A stretch of DNA of 64,000 bases from Oligoflexus tunisiensis (lineage in GTDB: Bacteria > Bdellovibrionota_B > Oligoflexia > Oligoflexales > Oligoflexaceae), in assembly GCF_001748245.1 (NCBI RefSeq), contig NZ_BDFO01000001.1:5807778-5871777 (forward strand), written 5' to 3'. The position numbers were made by a program, and so were the translations under genes. The notes below the pieces were generated by a model. It was not told the origin of the DNA and did no database searches. It was given only the letters and a program-made list of their open reading frames with translations. Shown here in pieces: positions 24,953-34,036 of this stretch (its first letter is position 1; the number at the start of each line of letters is the position of its first letter).

Positions 24953-25067
24953 CTGGAAGCCCTTTCCGCAACAGTGTGAGCGCCTTATCGGCAGAAGTCT
25001 TCCAGAACGTAAGGATAAATTTTGCTGTCGAAAGTTTTGACAGAAATCAGCCCAGGACGAGCTGAAT

Positions 25068-25550
25068 TCAGGGAACAATGCCCTTGAGTTTCCAACGCCC
25101 GATTTCGCCGAGCGCGGTGATCCAGTCATCCGCCGGATGCTCGAGGAGAGCCGCCTGCGCCGTTCCAAGGCTGAGAGGCGTGCCGCAGAGCGCGGTCGCC
25201 GCTTCTGACCAGCCGGGGTTGTGGCCGATCATGAGGATCGTTTCGAGGGCATCATCTTCATCGCCGCAGGCCTGAATTACATAATGATCATCCGCGAGAT
25301 AAAGATCGGATTGAATTTTCGTCGCCACGCCCACCAGCCCGGCACTGCGCACGACCGCATGCAGGGTGGCCACGGCGCGTTCGGCATCGCTACAAAGGAT
25401 CATTTCCGGACTGAAACCCAGCGCCCGAATTTCCTGACCACAACGCAGCGCCGCGGCCTGACCGGCGGGTGTCAGCTTCCTTTTCCGGTCGTCATTTCCC
25501 GCCAGAGCATTCTCCGCTTCGCCATGTCTCATTAGAATCAGTCGGCGCAT
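25068..25550 (-). CDS. sixA: Phosphohistidine phosphatase SixA
   Basis: 160 residues, a histidine-phosphatase-fold enzyme. The catalytic motif LMRHGEAENA places the nucleophile at H9. LTPAGQAAA, ILCSDAERAVAT and the second-His motif MIGHNPGWSEAA are in the order expected for SixA, which removes phosphate from histidine in phosphorelay proteins. The length matches the family. Its ATG overlaps the stop of the upstream response regulator-TPR gene by one base (TGATG), so the two are translated together. That pairing suggests it acts on the same signalling pathway. Confidence 0.9.
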   Translation of the reverse strand: MRRLILMRHGEAENALAGNDDRKRKLTPAGQAAALRCGQEIRALGFSPEMILCSDAERAVATLHAVVRSAGLVGVATKIQSDLYLADDHYVIQACGDEDDALETILMIGHNPGWSEAATALCGTPLSLGTAQAALLEHPADDWITALGEIGRWKLKGIVP

Positions 25551-26782
25551 CAGCTGGCAGCCTTATCCTGAGCTCGGGCTTCGATCTCCTGCAGCTTGCG
25601 TTTGGCCGCTTCAAAGTCCGGATGTTTTTCAATACAGCGTTTTATCAATTTGATCGCTTCTTCATGTTGTCCCTTGGCCGACAGCATGACACTCTTGTTA
25701 TAGAGAGCGGCTTTGTTGTTCGGGTCAAGTTTGATCACGGCGTTGTAAGTCTTCTGCGCCTCATCAAATTGATCGGATTCCTTATAACAAATTCCCAGCT
25801 GATTGAGGAAGGTTATATTTTCCGGCTCCACCGAAAGGGCGGATTTGATATGACGAATTGCCTTCTTATAGTCCTTCAGAGAATAAAAGGCCTGGCTCAA
25901 ATAGTTATGCAAACTGGGGAACGACAGGCTCTTATCCAGCGCCATGGTCAGGAGGGTGGCCGCCTCCTGGTAGCGCTGCATCTTGAAGAGCAATTCCGCC
26001 GCTTCTTCATAGCGCAGAGGATTCAGAGGTGAGAGTTGAATGGCTTGCGTGAACTGGTCAATGGCCTCTTCAATCTTGTTTTGCTTCGCAAAAATTCGTC
26101 CGCGTTCCACATAAGCCAGAACATAATACTTGTTTCTCTTCTCCGCCTCTTCCAGATACTGCAGGGCTTTTTCAAAGTCCTTTTTCTCGGAGGCGATACG
26201 GGCCAGACCGACCACAGGCCTTGCAGCAGTTTTGGCTGATTGAGCGAGACGCGAAAAAATGTGTTCGGACTTGTCCAGGTTCCCCGACCGCAGCTCGGCC
26301 TTGGCCAGCTCATAGACCTGTTCGGGGTTGTTCGGATTATGGAATTTCTTATAGGCGTTCCGCACCTTGGGCACAAGGTCCTTGAAGGTGAAGGGCTTGA
26401 CCAGGATCTCATCCACCCCATTTTCGGTGGCGAGCATGATATCTTCCTTGTCAGGGTTCCCCATCGCGATGGTAAAGGAACCACGGGAATAGGCCGGGTT
26501 TTCCTTGATCTCGGTCAGGAAATCATAGCCCCCGAGGATCGGCATTTCCTTGTCACAGATCGTGACCGGAAACGTCAGGTCCGGGTTATCCTTCATGAAG
26601 TGCAAGGCTTCATGGCCATTGGCAAACTGTTTCACGGTGCTGAAACCGAGTTTGTTGAGATGGTGAGCGACAATCAGGCGAAGATCCTGTTGATCCTCAA
26701 TCAGCATGATAGGATCTTCATGATCCAGTTGGCTGCCAACCTTGATACCATATTCTTCTGCCAGACTTTTTTTATCGCTCAT
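25550..26782 (-). CDS. Response regulator fused to TPR repeats
   Basis: 410 residues, cytoplasmic. The receiver domain covers about 23-145, with the acidic pair at E29-D30, phosphoacceptor D77 (VTICDKEMP) and K129 (ILVKPF). The usual Thr/Ser after beta-4 appears to be replaced (TIAMGNP), which may alter the switch. About seven TPR units follow (about 150-400), e.g. ALQYLEEAEKRNKYYVLAYV and AIDQFTQAIQLSPLNPLRY, which would bind a protein partner. There is no DNA-binding or enzyme domain. The GGGAG ribosome site fixes the start. Coupled with sixA by a one-base overlap. Such receiver-TPR proteins are common in Bdellovibrio-like bacteria. Confidence 0.88.
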   Translation of the reverse strand: MSDKKSLAEEYGIKVGSQLDHEDPIMLIEDQQDLRLIVAHHLNKLGFSTVKQFANGHEALHFMKDNPDLTFPVTICDKEMPILGGYDFLTEIKENPAYSRGSFTIAMGNPDKEDIMLATENGVDEILVKPFTFKDLVPKVRNAYKKFHNPNNPEQVYELAKAELRSGNLDKSEHIFSRLAQSAKTAARPVVGLARIASEKKDFEKALQYLEEAEKRNKYYVLAYVERGRIFAKQNKIEEAIDQFTQAIQLSPLNPLRYEEAAELLFKMQRYQEAATLLTMALDKSLSFPSLHNYLSQAFYSLKDYKKAIRHIKSALSVEPENITFLNQLGICYKESDQFDEAQKTYNAVIKLDPNNKAALYNKSVMLSAKGQHEEAIKLIKRCIEKHPDFEAAKRKLQEIEARAQDKAAS

Positions 26783-26962
26783 ACGCGACTCCCACTTCTT
26801 CCACTTCTGCTTACGAGGTCACCATCGGCACCCTCAGGGTAAAGTTAACGCGTTTTTGGAAGAGCGCGGCAAAGCTGTTTTAAAGGAAGGAAAGTCAGGA
26901 CCTTGAAGGAAGGCTGGCCGGACACTCTTACGGAAAAGTCATACGTGCGCCCGGCCTAACAA

Positions 26963-28084
26963 TTAAAGACTACGCATGGCCTTCAGGAAAGCATCATTAT
27001 CCTGAGCTGTGCCGATGCTTACGCGCAAGCAGCCTTTAAGACCAGGACCGCCCGACACATTCCGCAGAAGAATACCCTGCGCGATCAGACCCTTATAAAC
27101 CCGATCCGTATCCGCCTGATCCGGCCAGCGCATCAGAAGGAAATTGGCCTTGGAATCGAAGACCTGCATGCCGTGGCAGGGAATATCGCGCAAAGCCTGG
27201 TGGACGCGTTCACGTTCGCTGCGGGCGTTTTCAATATTGCGAGCCACAAAGGTTTTCATGTCCGGATCGGTCAGCATCACGCGTGCCGCTTCCATCGTAA
27301 AGTGATTCAAAAGATAAGGCAGACGCAGCTTGGTCAAAACGCTGATCAGCTCCGGTGAGCCGATCGCATAACCCAGACGCACACCGGCGGCGCCCATGGT
27401 TTTCGAGAGCGTGCGCAGAATCAAAAGATTCGAGAACTCCCCCAAAAGATCGGTATAGGGATCGTCATCGAATTCATAATAGGCTTCGTCGGCCAGGAAC
27501 AGGACCCGCGGGAATTCCTTCAGGAGCGCCCGGAATTCGGCTTTCGGCAGACTCGTGCCGGTCGGATTATTGGGAGAGGCGAAGACCACGAGCGAGCCAT
27601 CCGGCAGCGCGGGCAGTCGCTCGCGGCGGTAGCCAAAATTTTCATCGAGGTCCCAGGTTTCATAGGGAATGCCCGCGTATTGGCAATGCGATTCGAAGAG
27701 CGCAAACGAAGGACGCGCGATCACGACCTTGCCGGGCAGACGCCGGCCGAGGGCATCGAGCACCAGGGCAATCAAATGATTCGAGCCTGGCGATGTGATC
27801 AGACATTCCGGCCGCACGCCGACGTATTCGGCAAGAGTTTCCGTCAGGGAATTCGCCATCGCTTCGGGATAGCGATTCCATTCCTTGGACTTCAAACTCG
27901 CGAGAATTTTATCCTTCAGCTGCAGGGGCCAGTCCCAGGGGCTTTCATTCTGATCCAGTTTGATGGTGATGCCCTGCGGAGCATCAATTTTATACGGTTT
28001 GGCGGCCAGAAGGCTCGGTTGAAAATAGGCACCAAGCCAGTTCATGTCAGGGCTTTTGGGTTGCAGCACTTTCTGGGATACCAT
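26963..28084 (-). CDS. hisC: Histidinol-phosphate aminotransferase
   Basis: 373 residues, a fold-type I PLP enzyme converting imidazole-acetol phosphate to histidinol phosphate in histidine synthesis. Landmarks are LDQNESPWDWP near the N-terminus, SPGSNHLIALVLDAL, FASPNNPTG (substrate/PLP site), ADEAYYEFD, the lysine motif RTLSKTMGAAGVRLGYAIG (Schiff-base Lys at about 227), and the C-terminal arginine region LRVSIGTAQDN. Length is normal. AAGG lies 6 bases before the ATG. The gene starts inside the 3' end of trmL (38-base overlap). No other his genes are adjacent, so related aromatic aminotransferase activity cannot be excluded. Confidence 0.88.
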   Translation of the reverse strand: MVSQKVLQPKSPDMNWLGAYFQPSLLAAKPYKIDAPQGITIKLDQNESPWDWPLQLKDKILASLKSKEWNRYPEAMANSLTETLAEYVGVRPECLITSPGSNHLIALVLDALGRRLPGKVVIARPSFALFESHCQYAGIPYETWDLDENFGYRRERLPALPDGSLVVFASPNNPTGTSLPKAEFRALLKEFPRVLFLADEAYYEFDDDPYTDLLGEFSNLLILRTLSKTMGAAGVRLGYAIGSPELISVLTKLRLPYLLNHFTMEAARVMLTDPDMKTFVARNIENARSERERVHQALRDIPCHGMQVFDSKANFLLMRWPDQADTDRVYKGLIAQGILLRNVSGGPGLKGCLRVSIGTAQDNDAFLKAMRSL

Positions 28085-28562
28085 GACTCACCTTTTCTGA
28101 AGCAAAGAGGCCGCGGCGCTGCATCAGGTCGTAAACCACGATTGAGCATGCATTGGCCAGATTCAAACTGCGCACATGAGGATGAAATAGGGGAATGCGA
28201 TACAGCTGATCCTTGAAACGCTCATGGAATTCCGGCGGAAAACCCGAGGTTTCCCGGCCAAACACCAGAACTTCCGTATCAACCGGCATGTCCGTGTAAA
28301 GTTGGGTGGCGAATTTCGAAAAGAACGCGATCCGACCGGAATAAGTGGCCACGAGCGGCTCGATGCTGTCATGGATTTCGAGATCCAAAAAGGGCCAGTA
28401 ATCGAGTCCCGGACGGCGCAGATTCTTGTCGCTGGTGCCAAAGCCAAAGGGCTTGATCAGATGCAGACGGCACGATGTGGCCGCCGCCAGTCGGCCGATG
28501 CTGCCGGTGTTTTGCGGGATTTCAGGTTGAAAAAGACAGATCTGCGGATGTCCTGGCTTCAT
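28047..28562 (-). CDS. trmL: tRNA (cytidine/uridine-34-2'-O)-methyltransferase TrmL
   Basis: 171 residues, a SPOUT-fold enzyme that methylates the wobble base ribose of tRNA-Leu. The start ICLFQPEIPQNTGSIGRLAA is the TrmL/YibK hallmark, followed by LHLIKPFGFGTSDKNLRRPG and LDYWPFL. The knot region has VFGRETSGFPPEF, and the C-terminal SAM-binding motif has IPLFHPHVRSLNLANACSI. The start and the stop of the upstream CPBP protease gene overlap as ATGA, and hisC starts within its 3' end, so three unrelated genes form one tight operon. Confidence 0.93.
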   Translation of the reverse strand: MKPGHPQICLFQPEIPQNTGSIGRLAAATSCRLHLIKPFGFGTSDKNLRRPGLDYWPFLDLEIHDSIEPLVATYSGRIAFFSKFATQLYTDMPVDTEVLVFGRETSGFPPEFHERFKDQLYRIPLFHPHVRSLNLANACSIVVYDLMQRRGLFASEKVSHGIPESAATQKP

Positions 28563-29191
28563 GCTTTATTGGCTTTTTGTTTGCTATGGGTGGCCAAAAA
28601 GCGGCGATACTGAACACGGAGGGTCAGCATGGAAATCGCGTTCACCAGAAAATGACAAAGGAGCGGCGGCCAGAGATTGCCGGTCGCTTCAAACAGCCAG
28701 CCGAGCATCAGGCCGCTGATAATCGCCCAAAGTGTCCAGATCGAAATCAGGCCCTGCGGCCCCAGATGCAAGAGGCCAAAGAGCAGAGCCGTGCCCACGA
28801 GTCCCAACACCGGCTGAACCGCCGCGCGGAACAAAAGCTCCTCGCCGATCGCGGAAATAAAAGCCAGATAAAGGGCCACAGGAACGGTGGCGCTGCCGAT
28901 CATTTGCATCAGGACGTGACGAAAGATTTTAAATGAGGGAAACTGCTCTTCGAACAGATAATTCGCGATCAAAAGGACAGCCGCCCCCAGCATACCGAGA
29001 CCCAAAAGAGTCGCCAGTGCGGGCATTTCCGCCGGCAGCGTGAGAATATTTTTCAGTGAATGATGACGGTAAAGACTCACCATGGCACCCACGCCGGCCA
29101 TCCCCACATAGAACACCGAGGAGGATAGTACGAAGTTTCCCATCTGTTCGATGTTACTGGACTCGTTGCCAGCGTCATTTTGATCTTGCAT
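28559..29191 (-). CDS. CPBP-family intramembrane metalloprotease
   Basis: 210 residues with five to six hydrophobic segments. The three motifs of the CPBP (CAAX protease/bacteriocin-processing, ABI) family are in order: EELLFRAAV (EExxxR, about 119-127), FGLLHLG (FxxxH) and HFLVNAISM (HxxxN type). These residues bind zinc within the membrane. Members process peptides or protect against self-made bacteriocins; the substrate here is unknown. AAAGG precedes the ATG by 7 bases. It is the first gene of the operon with trmL and hisC. Confidence 0.88.
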   Translation of the reverse strand: MQDQNDAGNESSNIEQMGNFVLSSSVFYVGMAGVGAMVSLYRHHSLKNILTLPAEMPALATLLGLGMLGAAVLLIANYLFEEQFPSFKIFRHVLMQMIGSATVPVALYLAFISAIGEELLFRAAVQPVLGLVGTALLFGLLHLGPQGLISIWTLWAIISGLMLGWLFEATGNLWPPLLCHFLVNAISMLTLRVQYRRFLATHSKQKANKA

Positions 29192-29255
29192 AAAGTGCCT
29201 TTATGACCTTGAGTGCGGCTATCTGCAGGCTGCCCCCTGGTTTAATCAAAGTCCC

Positions 29256-29302
29256 CGGCATTTTTCCAACGAAAAATGCCGTAAGGCCGGGTAATATCCG
29301 GC
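29256..29302. promoter_or_regulatory. Two adjacent perfect hairpins in a divergent intergenic region
   Basis: CGGCATTTTTC, loop CAAC, and GAAAAATGCCG form a perfect 11-bp stem at 29256-29281. Five bases on, GCCGG, a short loop and CCGGC form a second stem at 29286-29302. The pair lies 28 bases before the start codon at 29330 and 65 bases from the divergent CPBP start. It may be an RNA leader element or a two-way terminator; function unknown. Confidence 0.5.
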
Positions 29303-29329
29303 GTCCAACAATGTCTGGAGGTCAACCTC

Positions 29330-30403
29330 ATGCGTTCAGCCCCTTTGACCCGAATTCTCACAACGATTTGGCTGCTTTCCACGGCCGAGCTTCAGGCTGT
29401 GGTGAAACCTTTGCCTTTGGCTGATGCCGCAGCTGAAGTGATCACCTGGATCGAAAGCGTCGATCCTTCCACCCAGTCGCAAAAGGAGGCCTGGGACCGC
29501 ATCCGCAAGGCCATCACAACCGCCGGTCGCGAGGCTGAGTCGGAAGCCGGCCTGAAACTCAGCGTAACGCGCATTCTGCAGCATTGGAATGGCAAAAGCT
29601 TCCGCATCCTCGATGAAGCGGATCCTCAGACCTGGGCTCTGCAGTCCAGCGATCAACCCTTTCCCGACAGCGGCGCCTGGTTTCAAGCCCGCGGCAACAA
29701 ATGGACGGTACAGTATGTCGGCCGTCATGGTCAAAAGGTCTTTCGGCGAGGCGATGCGGTGAAAACGTCCGGTTTCCATCCCATTCACAGCGCCCAAAAA
29801 ACCCAGACCCTTCCCCTCGAAGTTCAGAACAACCCCATGAGCCCCACGCGCCAGATTAAGGTCACGCCACGGCCTCAACGCTTTGCGGACTATGTGCTGG
29901 CGGAAACTCAGGCCGCAGGAATCGTGATGACCCAGGACAAATATCGCATCTGCATGCAGAAGGCCTGGTTCTGGTTGAATGACGCGGTGAATGCCCATCT
30001 TCTGTCACGGATCAGCTTTCAAACGGAAAATTGTGCCGCCCAGCTCATCGATTTGCGCGATGGCTTTGGTCTGGATCCGGCTGGTCCCTTGAAAATTTCG
30101 AAAAAGATTCCCACCGTGGTGCTCATCAACCAGCAGACCCGGGAAGGAGCGGCCCGCTTTGCCCTGCGATTGAAAAAGGAAATGAATGCCCACGTGATCG
30201 GTGAAGCCAGCGGTCAGACCGTGCTGCCTGAAAAGCAGCAGGCCCTGAAATCCCTGCCCTGGACGGTCATCGCCTATGCCGGAACCGGCGCACCGGTGGA
30301 ACCTGATGCGAGGGTGAAGGATTCCCTGCTTTATGCCGAGGGCCTGGATCACCTTTACGAGGAAGGTTTGCGCTGGATTCGCAGCGAGCTCAAGATTCGT
30401 TGA
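29330..30403 (+). CDS. Exported S41-peptidase-like protein lacking catalytic residues
   Basis: 357 residues. The signal peptide (LTRILTTIWLLSTAELQA) is followed by a helical region (about 25-85), a PDZ-like stretch (about 95-140) and a domain that follows the S41/C-terminal-processing protease core. That core reads CAAQLIDLRDGFGLDP, PTVVLINQQTREGAARFALRLK (shown here as PTVVLINQQT plus REGAARFALRLK), HVIGEASGQTVLP and GAPVEPDARV. In active enzymes the second block carries the Ser (TxSASE) and the third the Lys (FGKG). Here both are absent. I infer a non-catalytic binding protein of the periplasm. Family placement rests on motif order alone. The start is fixed by GGAGGT. Its last 14 bases overlap the convergent PAP2 gene. 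Confidence 0.55.
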   Translation: MRSAPLTRILTTIWLLSTAELQAVVKPLPLADAAAEVITWIESVDPSTQSQKEAWDRIRKAITTAGREAESEAGLKLSVTRILQHWNGKSFRILDEADPQTWALQSSDQPFPDSGAWFQARGNKWTVQYVGRHGQKVFRRGDAVKTSGFHPIHSAQKTQTLPLEVQNNPMSPTRQIKVTPRPQRFADYVLAETQAAGIVMTQDKYRICMQKAWFWLNDAVNAHLLSRISFQTENCAAQLIDLRDGFGLDPAGPLKISKKIPTVVLINQQTREGAARFALRLKKEMNAHVIGEASGQTVLPEKQQALKSLPWTVIAYAGTGAPVEPDARVKDSLLYAEGLDHLYEEGLRWIRSELKIR

Positions 30404-31151
30404 CGTAAGGGGAAGCGGCCCGAGCCGGTTGATCTGCAGCCGGCTCCCGCATCCGCAAGGCATTGAGCCGGGCGATCACAGTAAACAGTGCCGCCCAGCA
30501 CAATCCTGCACACCAGCCTGCCAGCACATCGCTGGGATAATGCACACCGAGATAAATGCGACTCAACCCCACCACGCCGGATAAAAACATGGCGACCAGC
30601 AGGAAATAACTCTTCAGACGTTTGCGTGTCACAAGTTCGGTGAGCAGGGCTCCAAGGGTCAGATAGACGACCGCCGACAGCATGGAGTGGCCGCTGGGGA
30701 AACTATAGGTCATGACATGCGCGCCATGCGTGACGATATCGGGACGGGGCCGGGAAAAAAAGATTTTCAGAGAGTGGCTTACGATCACCCCGCTCAGGGT
30801 TGCGCCCAGCACGAAAAGCGAGGCTTTGTAGCGGCGAATCAGAATCAAAAAGATCAGAACGAAGCTGACATAAAAAGTCAGTACCACATAACTGCCAAGC
30901 GCGGAGACATCACGGACAGCGCTCTCGATCCATAGCGGGCCGATCGGATCACTCAGGTCATGCGGCTCACGCAGACTGATGACGATCCTTTCGTCCAGGG
31001 TCTGCGTATCCCCTTCCGTCACATCATCAGCGATCTCCATAAAGGCGAAGAATGACGCGGCGGAAAGGAGAGCGGCCAGAAGCAGCCGGGTGTCCCGTTC
31101 ACGCAGCCAGCTCAGGAGACGTCGAACAAAGTTCAACCAGAGATTCAGCAT
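30390..31151 (-). CDS. PAP2-family membrane phosphatase
   Basis: 253 residues with six hydrophobic segments. The three acid-phosphatase motifs are complete: KIFFSRPRPD (KxxxxxxRP), YSFPSGHSM (PSGH) and SRIYLGVHYPSDVLAG (SRxxxxxHxxxD). They face the periplasm and dephosphorylate lipid phosphates such as undecaprenyl pyrophosphate or phosphatidic acid. There is a long N-terminal region with an extra periplasmic segment (about 45-85). The ribosome site GGGAGAGGG fixes the start. It is followed by a convergent gene and preceded by a USP gene on the same strand, 22 bases away. Confidence 0.92.
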   Translation of the reverse strand: MLNLWLNFVRRLLSWLRERDTRLLLAALLSAASFFAFMEIADDVTEGDTQTLDERIVISLREPHDLSDPIGPLWIESAVRDVSALGSYVVLTFYVSFVLIFLILIRRYKASLFVLGATLSGVIVSHSLKIFFSRPRPDIVTHGAHVMTYSFPSGHSMLSAVVYLTLGALLTELVTRKRLKSYFLLVAMFLSGVVGLSRIYLGVHYPSDVLAGWCAGLCWAALFTVIARLNALRMREPAADQPARAASPYVNES

Positions 31152-31173
31152 GTCCCTCTCCCATCAGGCCTTG

Positions 31174-32058
31174 TCAAGGCCGCACCACCAACACCGAGTG
31201 ACGGGTATGCAGCACCTGATGCGCCGTGACGCTGCCGAGACTCAGACCTTCCAGCATGCCATGACCCTGGGCCCCAAGAATAATCAGACCAGCCTCCTGA
31301 TGGCGCAGACTGCTGTCGATCGCTTCATGAATGGGCTCGCCGCGCACCTCGGTCACGGCATGAAAACCCGCCTGCTTCAGACGCTGCACCACGACCTCGT
31401 TTTCCTCGTGGAGCTTGTCCTCGATCCAGCGGCTCACATCCACCCCCAGCTGGCTGACAAAGGGCGCCAGGGCTGACGTCAAATTATGCGGATAGGCCGT
31501 GAGGACGGCGATATGCTCAAGCCCTTCAGGACGCATGCTGATCAAACGCTCCAGGGCCTTTTGCGCAAACGGGGAATGATCGGTGGCAAAAACCGCCCGC
31601 TTCAGAGTCTGGGGATCGCTCAGAGGTTTATAGACGAAAAAACTGGTCGGACATTGAAAGATCATTTTGCGACCGACCGAGCCGAAAAAGAAGTGCCCCA
31701 ATGTTTCCTGCGCTTTCAGGCTGACCACCACCAGATCCGCTTGGGATTCCCGGGCTTCCGCCATCAGCTCATTGACGACATGACCTTCGCGCAAACGGGC
31801 TTCGCTCGTGATGCCATGCTGCTGAAGTTCCTTCTCAAAACTGTTCAGAAGCTCCCGCGCCTTGGCCTCTTCATTCTTCATATATTGAGCGTAGTATTCC
31901 GTCTCGGTGACTGTCAGCAGATATTTGCCAAGCGTGCTGCCCACGTGTTCCATCACATGAGTCGGGCGCACTTCAAGATCCTTGAAACCAAGCTGCAGGA
32001 GCGCCTGCAGGGCTTCATGAGCAGACGGTAAACGATGAACTCCCAGAACTGCACGCAT
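31174..32058 (-). CDS. Tandem universal stress protein
   Basis: 294 residues with two UspA domains. The first covers about 1-150; its nucleotide loop is altered (KAQETLGHFFFGSVGRKMI). The second covers about 150-294 and keeps the ATP-binding pattern GAQGHGMLEGLSLGSVTAHQ, read here in two halves GAQGHGMLEG and LSLGSVTAHQ. Such tandem USPs are cytoplasmic stress or energy sensors. GAGGGGG stands before the ATG. It probably shares a transcript with the PAP2 gene 22 bases downstream. Confidence 0.88.
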   Translation of the reverse strand: MRAVLGVHRLPSAHEALQALLQLGFKDLEVRPTHVMEHVGSTLGKYLLTVTETEYYAQYMKNEEAKARELLNSFEKELQQHGITSEARLREGHVVNELMAEARESQADLVVVSLKAQETLGHFFFGSVGRKMIFQCPTSFFVYKPLSDPQTLKRAVFATDHSPFAQKALERLISMRPEGLEHIAVLTAYPHNLTSALAPFVSQLGVDVSRWIEDKLHEENEVVVQRLKQAGFHAVTEVRGEPIHEAIDSSLRHQEAGLIILGAQGHGMLEGLSLGSVTAHQVLHTRHSVLVVRP

Positions 32059-32158
32059 AATAACCCCCTCGCTTGTCCCTCCTTAAGCTATACCTGATAG
32101 CGTTCGGGATCAAGCCGGGGGCTGTCTCTGGTAATTTCACCCAAGCTGTGACGGCAGC

Positions 32159-34027
32159 TTAAAACGTCTTCGCCAGCTCCAGATAGAAATCCGCATCCAC
32201 CGTATAATTCGGGTTGCTGCGGCGGAACTCGCGGTCGCTCGAGGAGGATGAAGTGAAGTTATTGGTCGTGATTGTATAGCTGCCGCTCAGGCGAATCCAC
32301 TCGGCAAAGGAAATGACAGCACCGGCCTGGTAGATGAACTGTTCCACATCGGTGACATACTCCTGAAACGGCACATCGGCCTCAGCGTTCACTTCCGTAT
32401 AGTGATAATCCGTCAGCAGGTTATAGGCCGCCGAGGCGGTGATGCTGGCGCTGTCCCCCAGGGGTATATTCAAACTGGCCAGCGATTTGCCGGCCCCATA
32501 GGCCACCGACTCCACCGTGTCCGTGCTGCGCAAGCGGTTCAAGCGTGCACCACTCAAAGGCTCGCGCTTCAAGGCTTCCAGTCGCAGCTGCAGCGTGGTG
32601 TCGCTAAAGATGTTCAAAAGAAGTCCGGCCGAGGCCCCCAGCTCACTCACAAAGCCCACCCGATACCGCAGCTCCGGATCCGCGAGGATGAGGCGGAACC
32701 GATTGGCACTCAGAAATCGGGCGTGATCCGTTTGCCAGCCATAACCCTGCAGGTTCACCCTGAGATCCCCAAATTGCTGTTCGACATCAGCCCGCGCGGC
32801 CAGATCAAGAGCCTCCTTCTTCTGCTGTTCATCGAAGGGTTGCAGCGCAGTCAACTCAAATCCAAGTTCGGTGGCGGCGCTTTCATACCGCAGGGCCACC
32901 TGTTCCGAGGCCTGTCCCCAGGCCTGCTTTGCATCATAGTCCGGAAAGTAGGAACGCACCCCGGCTGCCAGTTCAAGGCGCAGGCTCGGATTGAGATACA
33001 CGCCGAGGTTGGGCTGCAGACTGAGAAAACCACTGCTTTCATTCTGACTGGAACTGGCCTGTGAGGTGAAAAGACCCGAGGTCTGCTCCAGGGTAAAATA
33101 CTGAACCTGGTCCAGCTGGGCACTGTAGCCGATATCACCAAGCAGATACGCAAAGCCACCCAGAAGGCCCCCGCTTTTGCGCCCATCTCCATAATTCACA
33201 AGGCCGCTGATGCCCTCGCGATGGGCAAAGAGATTGACGTTGTCATTATTGAGACCATGATTATCCGAAAGTTGATTTTGCTGCGCGAGCATCACCGCCG
33301 GCCGCACACTATGCCGCCAGCCTTTTGGATCCTCCTGCTCCACCTGCAGGGCATTGGCCAAAGGCGCCATCAGTTCCTCGTCCGTGCCACTGTCCTTCGG
33401 AGGCATCGGCGTGGTCACAGGCAGCTGCGGCGCAGCCAGGTCCTGACCGCTGCGATTCGTGCCACCGATGATGGATTCCAGCAGTTTATCCTGCTGCTTT
33501 TTGATATCCGCCAGGTAACGGCGCCGGTTGACCCGCAGCGCGACGGTAAGATCCTCGGGATTGACCTTTTGAAAGTACTTGCGAGCCCTCTGCCACTGAC
33601 CGGCCTTGTAGGCAATCACACCAAGGTAATAGGTGGCAAAGGGCCGAAAGGGGGCCTTGTTTTTCAGGATATAGCGAAACCCGAGCGCGGCCTTTTTATC
33701 CTCGTCGAATTCGAGATAGGTCGATCCCCAGGCAAAGGCATTCTCGGGCGTGAGGAGTGCGGGATCACCCTTTTCAAAAAGATAATAGGCTTTTTTCAGC
33801 TTATGGTTTTGATAATAGATCGTCCCGAGCAGCATCGCCGCTTCCTTGTTGCGCGGATCCTTGAGGAGGATCGCTTTCAAGGCGCGCACCGATTCACGGA
33901 TGCGATTGGCTCGATAATCATTCAACGCGGCTTCATAGGCGGATACAGTCTGAGCCAGGGCAGACCCCAGACCCGCTGTCAGCACGAGGGACATCCACAC
34001 GAGCAGCTGAACCAGCGTTCGTCTCAT
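32159..34027 (-). CDS. TPR plus outer-membrane beta-barrel protein
   Basis: 622 residues. The signal peptide (LVQLLVWMSLVLTAGLGSALA) is followed by about five TPR-like helical pairs (about 28-190, e.g. ALKAILLKDPRNKEAAMLLG). A Pro/Thr-rich linker (about 190-230) follows, then about 390 residues of alternating strands typical of a large outer-membrane barrel, ending in ADFYLELAKTF with terminal Phe. It is the last gene of a unit with PP2C and GYF-domain genes, 9 bases after the GYF gene. The same order of parts is seen in the genes at 6266 and 41219. A secretion or transport pore with a periplasmic docking region is the likely role; the substrate is unknown. Confidence 0.72.
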   Translation of the reverse strand: MRRTLVQLLVWMSLVLTAGLGSALAQTVSAYEAALNDYRANRIRESVRALKAILLKDPRNKEAAMLLGTIYYQNHKLKKAYYLFEKGDPALLTPENAFAWGSTYLEFDEDKKAALGFRYILKNKAPFRPFATYYLGVIAYKAGQWQRARKYFQKVNPEDLTVALRVNRRRYLADIKKQQDKLLESIIGGTNRSGQDLAAPQLPVTTPMPPKDSGTDEELMAPLANALQVEQEDPKGWRHSVRPAVMLAQQNQLSDNHGLNNDNVNLFAHREGISGLVNYGDGRKSGGLLGGFAYLLGDIGYSAQLDQVQYFTLEQTSGLFTSQASSSQNESSGFLSLQPNLGVYLNPSLRLELAAGVRSYFPDYDAKQAWGQASEQVALRYESAATELGFELTALQPFDEQQKKEALDLAARADVEQQFGDLRVNLQGYGWQTDHARFLSANRFRLILADPELRYRVGFVSELGASAGLLLNIFSDTTLQLRLEALKREPLSGARLNRLRSTDTVESVAYGAGKSLASLNIPLGDSASITASAAYNLLTDYHYTEVNAEADVPFQEYVTDVEQFIYQAGAVISFAEWIRLSGSYTITTNNFTSSSSSDREFRRSNPNYTVDADFYLELAKTF

Positions 34028-34036
34028 CCCGTCATC

